From Aureliella sp046290675 (GTDB taxonomy: Bacteria; Planctomycetota; Planctomycetia; Pirellulales; Pirellulaceae): a stretch of DNA of 64,000 bases. A model generated the notes under the pieces. It saw only the letters and a list, made by a program, of their open reading frames with translations, was not told the DNA's origin and did no database searches. Made by a program: the position numbers and the translations under genes. The stretch's first letter is position 1. Every line of letters starts with the position of its first letter. This document shows positions 34,582 to 43,700 of the stretch, piece by piece. The DNA is taken from contig JBKAHA010000005.1 of assembly GCA_046290675.1 (NCBI GenBank), positions 248,001 through 312,000 on the forward strand, read 5' to 3'.

Positions 34582-36659
34582 TTCGTAGCTCCCACTACGG
34601 CGTGAAAGTCGTTGTCCCTTTTCCCTTCCAAGGGGACTTCAACAGCTGGGTTCTCAGGCATCAGTGTCGCGAAGGTATACTCGCCCATCGCCAGTTTTTC
34701 GGAGAAGTACTCAATTAGCCCCCGTTCGATCACGTCGTTGCTCGGCGTCCGCGTGCTCGAACGGTTGCCAAAGCTGCTAAAGATGGAGCCACCGTCTTCG
34801 ATCTCAGGTGGGCTTTCGGGACGACGCAGAACCATTGCAGCTTGGATGTAGGCCTTCGCTTCGTCGAGCACGATTTTGTCCACATCGACACTTTCGCCCG
34901 CCGCTAATTCTTTGGTGAAAAAGTACTCGCCGAAGCCTTTGCCGTGGGCAAGCACAAACGGTAGTGGGAAGGTGGACGTATTCTGAATTCTCAATTTTCC
35001 ACCAGAAACTCTGGTGAACTGAACTGGGCTGGTGAACGATTCAACTGGATGACCTACAAACGCTTGTTGCTGTTGACGTGGTTTGATCCATCCACGCCAA
35101 GCTTGCTTCTCTTCGTCGAGCAAGATCCGGTAGTTCACATCACGTGATGGATCTCGTGAATAAGTCCTCGATTGATCCGGTTCGACCGGGCGGGCGTAGG
35201 TGTCCTGATCGAAGACGAGTCCCGAGCTTGGGGGCAGACCGCAGAAATAGTTCTGTCGTGACCAGCAGAAACCGTGTTCATTGTCGGTGTCAATCTTGGT
35301 AAGCGAAGCCACTCGTATATGCGTCTCAAAGCCTTCGTAGAGAATCCCGTATCCAATGATCAGTCCGGTTGAAAGGAGTGCAACGCATGGCACGAGAAGG
35401 ATCATGAGACTACGCCTGCCAATTCTTGCCGTTGCTAACAACAAGCCGGGGCCAAGGATCAGGCCGAGCAGCCCAACGATGGCGGCAAAGCTCCAAACGG
35501 GTGGTTTGCCAGCCGATTGGATCAAATTGCGCCAAAACCAATTTCCGTCAAAAGAGGCTGTTGTCGCAGCAGCCGAGCGGAATTGGAAAACGGTAAGCTT
35601 CTCGTGCGTATCTGGCTCCAGGTTTGGCACCGCTACGACGGATCCATCCAGGTACGGCAAGGTGACGCTCTTGCCAGAGGTAAGCAATTTCACAGGGTCC
35701 GAGATGGCTTTACTCGTTGCTTCTGGGGAAACCGGTACATAGGCATCGTCCGTTCCTTCTGGGAATTGAGCGTTCTCTCCAGGAAGGCTCCAGCTCAAGT
35801 CTTGCGTCTGTTGAACCAGTTCGCCCAGTTTGGCCAGTTGTTCTTCAGTTTCAACGCCATGTACTACGACGACCCCGCCGGCAGCGACATAGTCGCGGAG
35901 TGCCGCGGTTAGCTCGGGGTGATCCGAAAGACACTCTTCGAGCGTCGCGTAAGACATCGTCCAAGAAAAGTAGGAGTAGAAATATCGCCAGTCCGGGCGG
36001 ATGCTCGAGATCGGGATGACACGATGTGAATTGGTTTGGATATTGGTTTGGGCCACCATATTTCCAATGACCGCGGTTGTGGTCGTCGTTTTGGGAGCCG
36101 TTTGGATGTCATAGATCTGCTCAAAACTCGTTTGCACGTCCGCGAATTTCTCATTGGTGCCCTGCAGAGAAGCACGTGTCGAGATAGCGGAGGCTTCGTC
36201 TCCGTACTGGAATGACACCTGTCTCCGGCCTGGCTTCGATTTGTCCTCAATATCACGACCGCCCTCCCTGACTTTGATGTCCCAGTAGCTGGCACCACCA
36301 AAGGCGACATGGGGGATCTCCACAGAGATGGTCGTTTGACCTTCCGCCAATTGAACGGCTTTAGTGACTGCATAGCCGACTCGGTCTTCTTCCAGAGGCG
36401 TGTCATAGAGTTCGATCACAAGGTTGCGATCGTTTGGCGAGGGCCCTTTCGGGTCTGTGATAGTGACATGAGTGACCGCGAAGTGTCTTGCGGTTCCCGA
36501 TTCTCGGTAGCTGATGATTTTCAGTGCATTCGAAGAACGGGTTTGCTTGGTAACAATCGTGTCGGGTTTCGTCTGCGCTTGGAGGTTGCTAACCCAACAA
36601 AGCAGTATGCAGCCAAACAACGATAAAGCTGATCGCCGGAATAACCCACGAATAGACAT
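34575..36659 (-). CDS. Large membrane protein, probable ABC exporter partner
   Basis: About 694 residues from the ATG at 36659 (MSIRGLFRRSALSLF), which begins a clean signal peptide cleaved near SNLQAQ; the upstream extension to 36731 is unlikely. Residues ~60-260 are a beta-rich extracytoplasmic region, then a GATase1-like piece (LRDYVAAGGVVVVHG), then two to three membrane helices at roughly residues 390-450, then a second soluble portion with low-homology sequence. The end overlaps the ATPase gene by 7 bases. Its position suggests an accessory or substrate-binding subunit, as in gliding/export-type ABC systems (GldG-like), but I see no clear domain match. Confidence 0.7.
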   Translation of the reverse strand: MSIRGLFRRSALSLFGCILLCWVSNLQAQTKPDTIVTKQTRSSNALKIISYRESGTARHFAVTHVTITDPKGPSPNDRNLVIELYDTPLEEDRVGYAVTKAVQLAEGQTTISVEIPHVAFGGASYWDIKVREGGRDIEDKSKPGRRQVSFQYGDEASAISTRASLQGTNEKFADVQTSFEQIYDIQTAPKTTTTTAVIGNMVAQTNIQTNSHRVIPISSIRPDWRYFYSYFSWTMSYATLEECLSDHPELTAALRDYVAAGGVVVVHGVETEEQLAKLGELVQQTQDLSWSLPGENAQFPEGTDDAYVPVSPEATSKAISDPVKLLTSGKSVTLPYLDGSVVAVPNLEPDTHEKLTVFQFRSAAATTASFDGNWFWRNLIQSAGKPPVWSFAAIVGLLGLILGPGLLLATARIGRRSLMILLVPCVALLSTGLIIGYGILYEGFETHIRVASLTKIDTDNEHGFCWSRQNYFCGLPPSSGLVFDQDTYARPVEPDQSRTYSRDPSRDVNYRILLDEEKQAWRGWIKPRQQQQAFVGHPVESFTSPVQFTRVSGGKLRIQNTSTFPLPFVLAHGKGFGEYFFTKELAAGESVDVDKIVLDEAKAYIQAAMVLRRPESPPEIEDGGSIFSSFGNRSSTRTPSNDVIERGLIEYFSEKLAMGEYTFATLMPENPAVEVPLEGKRDNDFHAVVGATKW

Positions 36660-36797
36660 GTCGTCGTAGCCGGCCGCAGGGTGAAAAGGCTGCGGCAGAC
36701 TTGGCGAGACTCGGTAAAAAGGTAATCTCATTGCTGGGCTCTCAGCGGAATTGAGACTTATGAATCAAAGCTACGAATGGAGTGACAGACGCGGCGA

Positions 36798-37196
36798 CTA
36801 GCTGAGATCTTCAGGCAGCGGGCGGACTTGTTGTTTGGGAAGTTTCCCGTCGATAAAGGGACTTTCGACTTTGTTCTGCTCTCCTTCAACGGCTCGTTCG
36901 ACGGCGCCAAAGAGAAACGCAACGACAAAGCACATTCCCGATACGAAGGCCATAATGCAAAGAAAGCAGACCGTAAACACAATGGTCGCGGCCAAGGCCT
37001 GACCCTGGTCAGCAGCACGAACAATAAACAACGCGATGGCAACAAGAACTACGGCAACGAAAAACCAAAGCATGCCGAACCGAGGCAGCAATGGCTGTTG
37101 CAAATCAGAATCAGGTTCGTAGCTTGTCACTCTCAAGAATCCCAGATTGCGTTGTTGAAGATAACTGGCGGATTTGAGGTACGCCTTCCCGGCCAT
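36798..37196 (-). CDS. Small two-helix membrane protein
   Basis: A 132-residue protein with two adjacent hydrophobic helices (LWFFVAVVLVAIALFIV and IVFTVCFLCIMAFVSGMCFVV), preceded by a polar, slightly basic segment and followed by a charged tail. I do not recognise the family. It lies 138 bases upstream of the large ABC-partner gene on the same strand and could be the first gene of that operon. No Shine-Dalgarno is evident. A regulatory or assembly subunit is possible, but unproven. Confidence 0.6.
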   Translation of the reverse strand: MAGKAYLKSASYLQQRNLGFLRVTSYEPDSDLQQPLLPRFGMLWFFVAVVLVAIALFIVRAADQGQALAATIVFTVCFLCIMAFVSGMCFVVAFLFGAVERAVEGEQNKVESPFIDGKLPKQQVRPLPEDLS

Positions 37197-37475
37197 GCTT
37201 ATCGTAGGCGAAGCTCGGGGAGATGGGTACGAGTCCCCAAAACAATTGATGAGTCAGGATCGGTATGATGAATTGGCAACCTCCCCGGAAGCCTGCCAGC
37301 GAATCTGCGGCCGTGTTGGAAAAATGATAAGATGAACTAGGCCTGTCTTTGTTGAATCCGCCTTCGTTGAATCCAATTGGTCTCCACGAAGAGTCGGCTC
37401 TTCGCATCATAGACCTACCGTCGGCGCACATTCCTGATGAAGTTCATTCGCTGAACAACTTAAGAATATTTGAAC

Positions 37476-38738
37476 ATGAACCGAGAATTACCCTTTTTCG
37501 CGATACCCGTTTTTGGTGCTTGTATTCTCTCAGCCGGCTTGGGCCAAGGCGTTCGTTACGCGAAGGCCACTGATCCTGAACGGGGTGACGTCGTTGTCAC
37601 TGAAGAAGCATTGGCCATTCATCACCAGAGTTACATTTTTGATGGTCACAATGACCTGCCGTGGGCGGTACGAACCAATGGTTCGAAGTCCTTTGAGGTT
37701 CTGGATATTTCCAAGCCGCAGCCCGAACTTCACACCGATATCGCGAGATTGCGGCAAGGCGGCGTTGGGGCCCAGTATTGGAGTGTCTACGTGCCGGCCA
37801 ATACGGCTGCGTCCGGTAAATCTCATCAAATGACGATTGAGCAGATTGAGATCGTGAAAGCGATGTGCGCCAAGTATCCGGACGTTTTTGAGTATGCCGA
37901 AACATACGAAGGCATTATGAAAGCCAGGGAGAACGGCAAAATTGCTTCGTTGATTGGCGTCGAGGGGGGGCATTCCATAGAGAACTCTCTCGAAAAGCTC
38001 CGCCGGCTATTCGATATGGGAGCTCGCTACATGACTTTGACGCACAGCGACACCTTGGACTGGGCTGATTCGTGCAGCGACGATGCCAAGAGCGATGGAT
38101 TGAGTGAGTTCGGCGAAGAGGTCGTGCGCAGTATGAACCGTATGGGGATGCTGGTTGATATTTCACACGTGTCGCCAGAGACGATGCAAGACGCGTTGGA
38201 TGTCAGTGAAGCGCCAATTATTTTTTCTCATTCTTCTTCTCGAGCCGTTGCGGATCATGTCCGTAATGTGCCTGATTCGATCTTGAAGCAACTGCCAGAG
38301 GAAGGTGGTGTCGTGATGGTGAACTTTTACTCCGGGTTCATTGTTCCCGAGTCCGTCAAGAATACGAACGATATGTTTGAACGGACTCGGCAGCTACGCG
38401 AAAAATACGGCGATGATCAAGAGGCAATTCGTAAAGAAGCGGCAGCTTATCGAGCCAAGTATCCGGTCTATCCTGGTACCGTGCACGACTTGGTTGACCA
38501 TATCGATCACATTCGCAAGGTTGCGGGGATCGATCACGTCGGCATTGGTAGTGACTACGACGGAGTGGGGATGCTGCCGAAGCAGCTTGAGGATGTGTCT
38601 ACCTACCCTGTGATCACGCAGGCGTTGCTAGATCGGGGATATTCCAAAGAAGATATTCACAAAGTGATGAGCGGGAATATTCTTCGCGTCATCAAAGAGG
38701 CGGAGGCAGTGTCGAAACGGCTACAATCTTCGACTTAG
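37476..38738 (+). CDS. Membrane dipeptidase (peptidase M19)
   Basis: A 420-residue metal dipeptidase of the renal-dipeptidase family, with a short hydrophobic N-terminus suggesting export. Zinc ligands are all visible: FDGHNDLPW (His/Asp), GVEGGHSI (bridging Glu), VDISHVS and IFSHSSSRA (His), and IGSDYDGVG (Asp). It hydrolyses dipeptides, often with a C-terminal D-residue, and may act in peptidoglycan recycling. I start at the ATG at 37476; a TTG two codons earlier is not needed. The end overlaps the 3' end of the convergent thioesterase gene by 4 bases. Confidence 0.93.
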   Translation: MNRELPFFAIPVFGACILSAGLGQGVRYAKATDPERGDVVVTEEALAIHHQSYIFDGHNDLPWAVRTNGSKSFEVLDISKPQPELHTDIARLRQGGVGAQYWSVYVPANTAASGKSHQMTIEQIEIVKAMCAKYPDVFEYAETYEGIMKARENGKIASLIGVEGGHSIENSLEKLRRLFDMGARYMTLTHSDTLDWADSCSDDAKSDGLSEFGEEVVRSMNRMGMLVDISHVSPETMQDALDVSEAPIIFSHSSSRAVADHVRNVPDSILKQLPEEGGVVMVNFYSGFIVPESVKNTNDMFERTRQLREKYGDDQEAIRKEAAAYRAKYPVYPGTVHDLVDHIDHIRKVAGIDHVGIGSDYDGVGMLPKQLEDVSTYPVITQALLDRGYSKEDIHKVMSGNILRVIKEAEAVSKRLQSST

Positions 38739-39169
38739 TTGAGCTTGGCCTCTTTCAGTGAATTTGGAATTCGTTTAGCGCGGCCTGTTTGGTCGACGCA
38801 GGCGATGACGGTTGATCCGGTTACCACTGGCGTCACCGAGTCATCGTCGCCTAGTCTTTCGACTCGGTACTCGTGTCGGATGCGAGCACCACGGACTTCG
38901 GCCACGCTCGTCGTCAAGCGTAGCCGATCGTCAAACTCCGCGGCGCTGAGGAACTGAACCTGGAGTTCAGCAACAATCAGGTAGAGTCCGCCTGCTTCAA
39001 ATTCTCGATAGCTTTGACCACATGCCCGGAGTAGCTCGATGCGCCCACGCTCGAAATAGTTTGCGTATTGCCCATGGTGAACACGAGCTTGTCCATCGGT
39101 TTCGTTGTACTGCACACGAAACTCAATGCTGTGCTGGACGGGCGACGAAGGTGGTGGCACTTGCGACAC
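38735..39169 (-). CDS. Acyl-CoA thioesterase (YbgC/4HBT)
   Basis: A 144-residue hot-dog-fold thioesterase of the 4-hydroxybenzoyl-CoA thioesterase/YbgC group. The key segment is VQYNETDGQARVHHGQYANY, where a catalytic acid (Asp in ETDGQ) and the H-x-x-x-Y stretch match the family. It hydrolyses short- to medium-chain acyl-CoA in vitro. The start is GTG (SQVPPPSSPVQ) at 39169; no other in-frame start precedes the family N-terminus, so the exact start is uncertain. Convergent with the M19 dipeptidase, sharing 4 bases at the stops. Confidence 0.85.
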   Translation of the reverse strand: MSQVPPPSSPVQHSIEFRVQYNETDGQARVHHGQYANYFERGRIELLRACGQSYREFEAGGLYLIVAELQVQFLSAAEFDDRLRLTTSVAEVRGARIRHEYRVERLGDDDSVTPVVTGSTVIACVDQTGRAKRIPNSLKEAKLN

Positions 39170-39792
39170 TTGTTATTCGCTTGCTGCTGATGGGCTCGGA
39201 TACGTGAGGAGCGAGGGCTTTCCATTAGTGCTGATCAAGACGGCAATCCAAACATGGGCGTTACGTTCAGTTTGGCATGACTGGATTCCGGGATGGAGAC
39301 TTTCGCAGTGCATGGGGTGCTCGTCAAGTGATCTGGATTTTCCGGAGTACAGGTTTCTCGATGCAGCAGGTTGCAAGGCGGGAAGACCGCCGCAATTGCG
39401 GCTCGGTCCCAGGGCCAATCAGAGTTTCAAGCTAGGGAATGAGCCGCGACGCGTGAGCGGCCGGGTGCGTCATGAAACCCGTTGCCTTACGGCCAGCGGC
39501 TCAATGGCGAAACAGCCTAGAACCAAACTTTGATTGGCCCTGGGCTCGGTCCGTCGAGGCTTGCGTTCTTCAACCGAGATGCGAAAATGGGGAGATTGGT
39601 GGAGTCGAGCGTTCGCGATTCTGTACGTTCGCGATTCCGTAGTATCGGCTTTCTCGCTGCATCAGGCCTAATGGTTGGCGGGGCCAAACGTTGGCTGGCA
39701 GCGGGACAACGGTTGGCTCTCTACTTACAGCCCAAGTCCCCTTATGTGGTTAGCTGCCGCGGGGTGTAAGCTTTCAAAGAAGGGTAAACGTG
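39170..39792. other. Intergenic region, thioesterase / ACT protein
   Basis: A gap of 623 bases. Several small frames occur but none has a coding look. An 11-bp direct repeat GTTCGCGATTC is at 39611-39621 and 39627-39637. This is the longest gene-free stretch in the window. Confidence 0.4.
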
Positions 39793-40299
39793 ATGAGTTC
39801 GGATTCAGGCGAAGGAGCCGTCATCGACTTTACCACGGCACGAGGTCGCGACTATCCAACGATTCGGCAGTTTACCGTTTTCCTCGAAAATCGAGTTGGA
39901 CAGCTTCTGGAATTGGTCAGACGGTTTGAAGGCACAGGGATTCGTATTGTTGCTCTGTCGATCAACGATTCTGCAGAGTGCGCATTTGTTCGATTTTTGG
40001 TCAGCCACCCGGAGCGTGGACGCGAAATATTGGAACGAGCCGGTTTGGCGATTATCGAGAGCGATCTGATTGGAATCGAGCTCCCCGATAGCTCTCAGCC
40101 ACTTCTGGAGGTGTGTTCTGCACTACTTCAGGCCGAGGTTAATATCGCCCAGACCTATCCGCTGCTCACCAAAGAAGGTTCAGCGCCAGCGGTCGCGGTC
40201 ATGGTTGACAATACAGATCTGGCACTCGATGTTTTGGCCAACAAGGGATTCCGAATGTTGAATGAGGATGACCTACTCAAATCGGCTGAACGATCTTGA
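39793..40299 (+). CDS. Tandem ACT domain protein
   Basis: About 168 residues forming two ACT domains. The first has FTVFLENRVGQLLELVRRFEG, the amino-acid-sensing beta-alpha-beta start; the second starts near LLEVCSALLQAEVNIAQTYPL. There is no fused enzyme, so it is a stand-alone regulator. Sequences of this kind occur in acetolactate-synthase regulatory subunits (IlvN) and other sensors; identity beyond ACT is not clear. I start at the ATG at 39793, with AAGGG about 9 bases before it; the GTG one codon earlier is also in frame. Confidence 0.85.
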   Translation: MSSDSGEGAVIDFTTARGRDYPTIRQFTVFLENRVGQLLELVRRFEGTGIRIVALSINDSAECAFVRFLVSHPERGREILERAGLAIIESDLIGIELPDSSQPLLEVCSALLQAEVNIAQTYPLLTKEGSAPAVAVMVDNTDLALDVLANKGFRMLNEDDLLKSAERS

Positions 40300-40778
40300 A
40301 TTTAGGGCAAATCAGGGCAGATCTCAGAAGCTTCCCAGCCGTCATGCTTCACCCGACTTAGTGGAACTATTCTCTAGGCAACTTCATCGAACTGGAGAGC
40401 GGGAAGGAATCTGCATCCGCGGTCTCGGGGGCCCTTGGCGATGGCTGACCGCCGTGTATTTCCTGAACGCAATCACAGTGACAGGGGCCGATCGTGAGGG
40501 CTCTGTGCGGTCAGCTTTAGGAAAGCTGGCAAATTAGCTGGAATTCGCGTGGCGCGGCACCGGTAAATTTTGTCTAGACAAGCTTCCGGCCGTATTTTCT
40601 TTAGCCCACTGTCATTCCAAATGCACGGTTTAGGTTGAAACTACCGCCGGCTCTATGCCGACCTATTCGATACGCGTACCCGCGCAGATTACGACCCTTC
40701 GAAGTTGCAATTAGTGTGGAGTTGGCCTCGCCGAGGCAGATTTGCCATCCTTTGCAGCTGACAGCCAGAGTTCAATTT
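40300..40778. other. Leader region of the surface protein gene
   Basis: A 479-base gap. It contains a perfect 12-bp palindrome TTGTCTAGACAA at 40570-40581, about 200 bases before the surface-protein start, a plausible operator. The downstream frame extends back to a TTG at 40635, but the added 48 residues do not resemble protein. Confidence 0.4.
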
Positions 40779-43700
40779 ATGACACGTCAACAAAAACAAC
40801 GTCGATTCGCCAACTGGATTCGTGCACTCCTACGCCTGGATTCCAAGGTCCAGAACACGGGTGACGTGGGCCGACGCATTCTCGTGGAGCCTCTTGAGAA
40901 TCGCCAGCTGTTGGCTGGAGACGCGTTTAACGCGCTCTTGGGGTCAGCTCACGAACCCAATTTCGCCGTTGATGATCACGTTGAAACAGGTCTTGTCGGC
41001 GAAGGCGAATTGGTGGCAGAAGGTGAGCCCGCGCCCGACCTGGTCGCCTTTGCAAAGGCACTGGCTGATTCTGGGACGCAATTCTTCGGTGCTGCATGGT
41101 GTCCGTTCTGTACCGAGCAAAAGGAGTTGTTCGAAGATGGCGGGAAGTTTCTTCCGTTTATCGAAGTTACCAATCCGGATCGGACTCCAAATCAAATCGC
41201 GACCGACGAAGGCATCACGGAGTACCCAACTTGGGAGTTTCCAGATGGCAGCCGTCTGACTGGTTTGCAAACGCTGGATACGCTTTCGTCGCGGGCTGGC
41301 GTGCCCATTCCACAATCAGAGACTCCTTCCTTTGATGATTTGCAAGATGTCAGTGTGCAGATCGGCTCGCCGCTCCATATTCCAATTGACGCATACGATC
41401 CGGATGGTGACCCACTGACCATTACCGTTACCTCTAGTGACAGCTCTTTGGTGGAAGCGGAGGTGCTTCAAGGCAATCGAAGCCTATTGTTAAATGTTGC
41501 GGGCTTCGGCGACATGGTTTTTGAGCTGTTCGAAAATCGCGCTCCCGCGCCAACGGGACGTGTGATTGAATTGGCTGAAGATGGGTTCTACGACGGAGTG
41601 ACGTTCCACCGAGTGATTGACAACTTTGTGATCCAGGGCGGGGACCCGACGGGAACTGGAGCCGGCGGCTCGACGCTCGGTGATTTTGATGACCAGTTCC
41701 ATCTGGATCTACAGCACAATCGAACTGGCGTGCTGTCCTATGCAAAGTCGACCGACGACACGAATGATTCGCAGTTCTTTATCACCGAGGGGCCGCAGCG
41801 ATTTTTAGATTTCAATCACTCTGTTTTCGGGCAGTTGGTCGAAGGTGAAGACAATCGCGAAGCCATTAGCAACACAGCGACGAACGCGTCCGATCGCCCA
41901 ACCAATACGGTCACCATCGAATCGGCGTCCGTGTTTACGGACAACGAGAATGGTGTCATTGTGCTGCGTCCTACCGGCAGCGGAACAGGAACGGCGACGA
42001 TTACGGTCACGGTCACTGACAGCGACAACAACAGTACGTCGCAGACGTTCGAGGCTACGGTGACTCAGGATACCGCCAACGGTGCTCCGTTTTTGAATCC
42101 GATCAGCACCGTTGAGACGGACGTCAACACACCGGTTCAGCTGACCTTGACCTCGCAAGATGCTGAGTCCGATACGCCGGTTTATAGTGTGCAGGCGATC
42201 GGTAACACCAGTTTCGGATTGGAAGTCGATTCGTCCACCGGCGTCGTCACCGTAACACCGCCAACGGACTTCACCGGACAACTGCAATTTGTTGCAACGG
42301 TTCGCCAATCCACTACGGCGACTACGAGTAGTCAAGATGACAACCAGGTTGTGACGGTCCAGGTAAACGAGACTGCCGTTGGAACGCCAACCTCAGTCGA
42401 CTTGGATGCTGCTTCGGACTCAGGAACGAGTGATTCCGATAACATCACTAACGCCAATTCATTGACATTCACTGTAGCGGGTACCACTTCGGGCGCGAAC
42501 GTACAGATTCTGGCGGATGGTGTTGTGGTCGGCTCGGCGACGGCTTCCAGCTCGACGACTCAGGTGGTGGTGACGAACGCTGCGGCGATCAACGAAGGTA
42601 CGGTTGCGTTTACGGCAACGCAAACCAGCGGAGCTCAAACTAGCGATGCATCGCCAGCACTGAACGTAGTACTCGACCGTACCCAGCCGGGCTTGATCGG
42701 CGATGGCGTGATTCCAAGTACCGCAGTCGTCGGGCAAGAGTTGGCCGTCAATCTGGAGCTCCCAGGCGAAGGGCAGGGGCTGACTTATGCACTGACTACG
42801 AACCCAGCGGGAATGACGCTGGGGGCAACCGACGGCGAGTTGCGATGGACGCCAGCAAGTGGACAAGTTGGAGCTCAGACTGTTGGCATCACAATGACGG
42901 ATGTCGCGGGCAACCAAAGGGCACAGGATTTTTCGATCAACGTAATCGAAGATCCCGATATTCGCATCGGCTTAAACCTTGTAGACGATGGTGGGCAGCC
43001 TATCACTCGAGTTGACGTTGGTCAGACTTTTACAGTCCAAGTTACGGTCGAGGATCTAAGAGGATTCTCTGCGACGGGTGTCTTTGCTGCCTATGTTGAC
43101 TTGGTGTTCGATTCCACGGTGATCCAACCGATTGCCAACAATCCGATTGAAAACATCACTCCGTTTACGAACGATCCATCCGGTGACGCAAATACTCCGG
43201 GTTTGATCAATGAGCTTGGAGGTTTCACTGGCGAGTCAACTCCGACCGGTTCAGGGGAACGGGTTCTGGCCGAAGTGACATTCACGGCTGTAGCGGCGGG
43301 ATCGACCGGGTTGACATTGAATGCCGCCGATGACCCAGGAAACGATGTTTTGGTGTTCTCGGAGAATCAGGCCGTCTCAAGTGATCGGATCGATTTCTCC
43401 TCCATTGCCTTGGACGTCGGAGCTGATTTTACATTGGCCGACGATGTCTTCAACTTTGATGAGGACGCTGGGCAGCAGACGCTGGACGTACTAGCAAACG
43501 ATACGACTGGAAACTCGACACTGACGATCGTATCCGTGGGCGCGACTTCGGGTGGCGGCATCGCAACGGTCGCATCGGGCGGTGGCTCCATCAGCTATAC
43601 CTCAGCGGCAAACTTCAACGGTGCGGAAACATTTACCTATACCGTGGAGAATCAGGATGGAATCCAGGCGACGGCAACCGTCACGGTGCAGCTTGCAGCT

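Noticed and set aside
39611..39637. Direct repeat GTTCGCGATTC as a possible CRISPR or iteron
   Set aside because: Only two 11-base copies 16 bases apart; no array, cas gene or replication gene nearby.
39105..39769. Short frames in the gap between thioesterase and ACT genes
   Set aside because: None has a start signal, domain or coding-like composition.
40635..40778. 48-residue N-terminal extension of the surface protein from a TTG
   Set aside because: The LEPR-XLL-type proteins begin shortly before the motif, as the ATG at 40779 does, and the extension is not protein-like.
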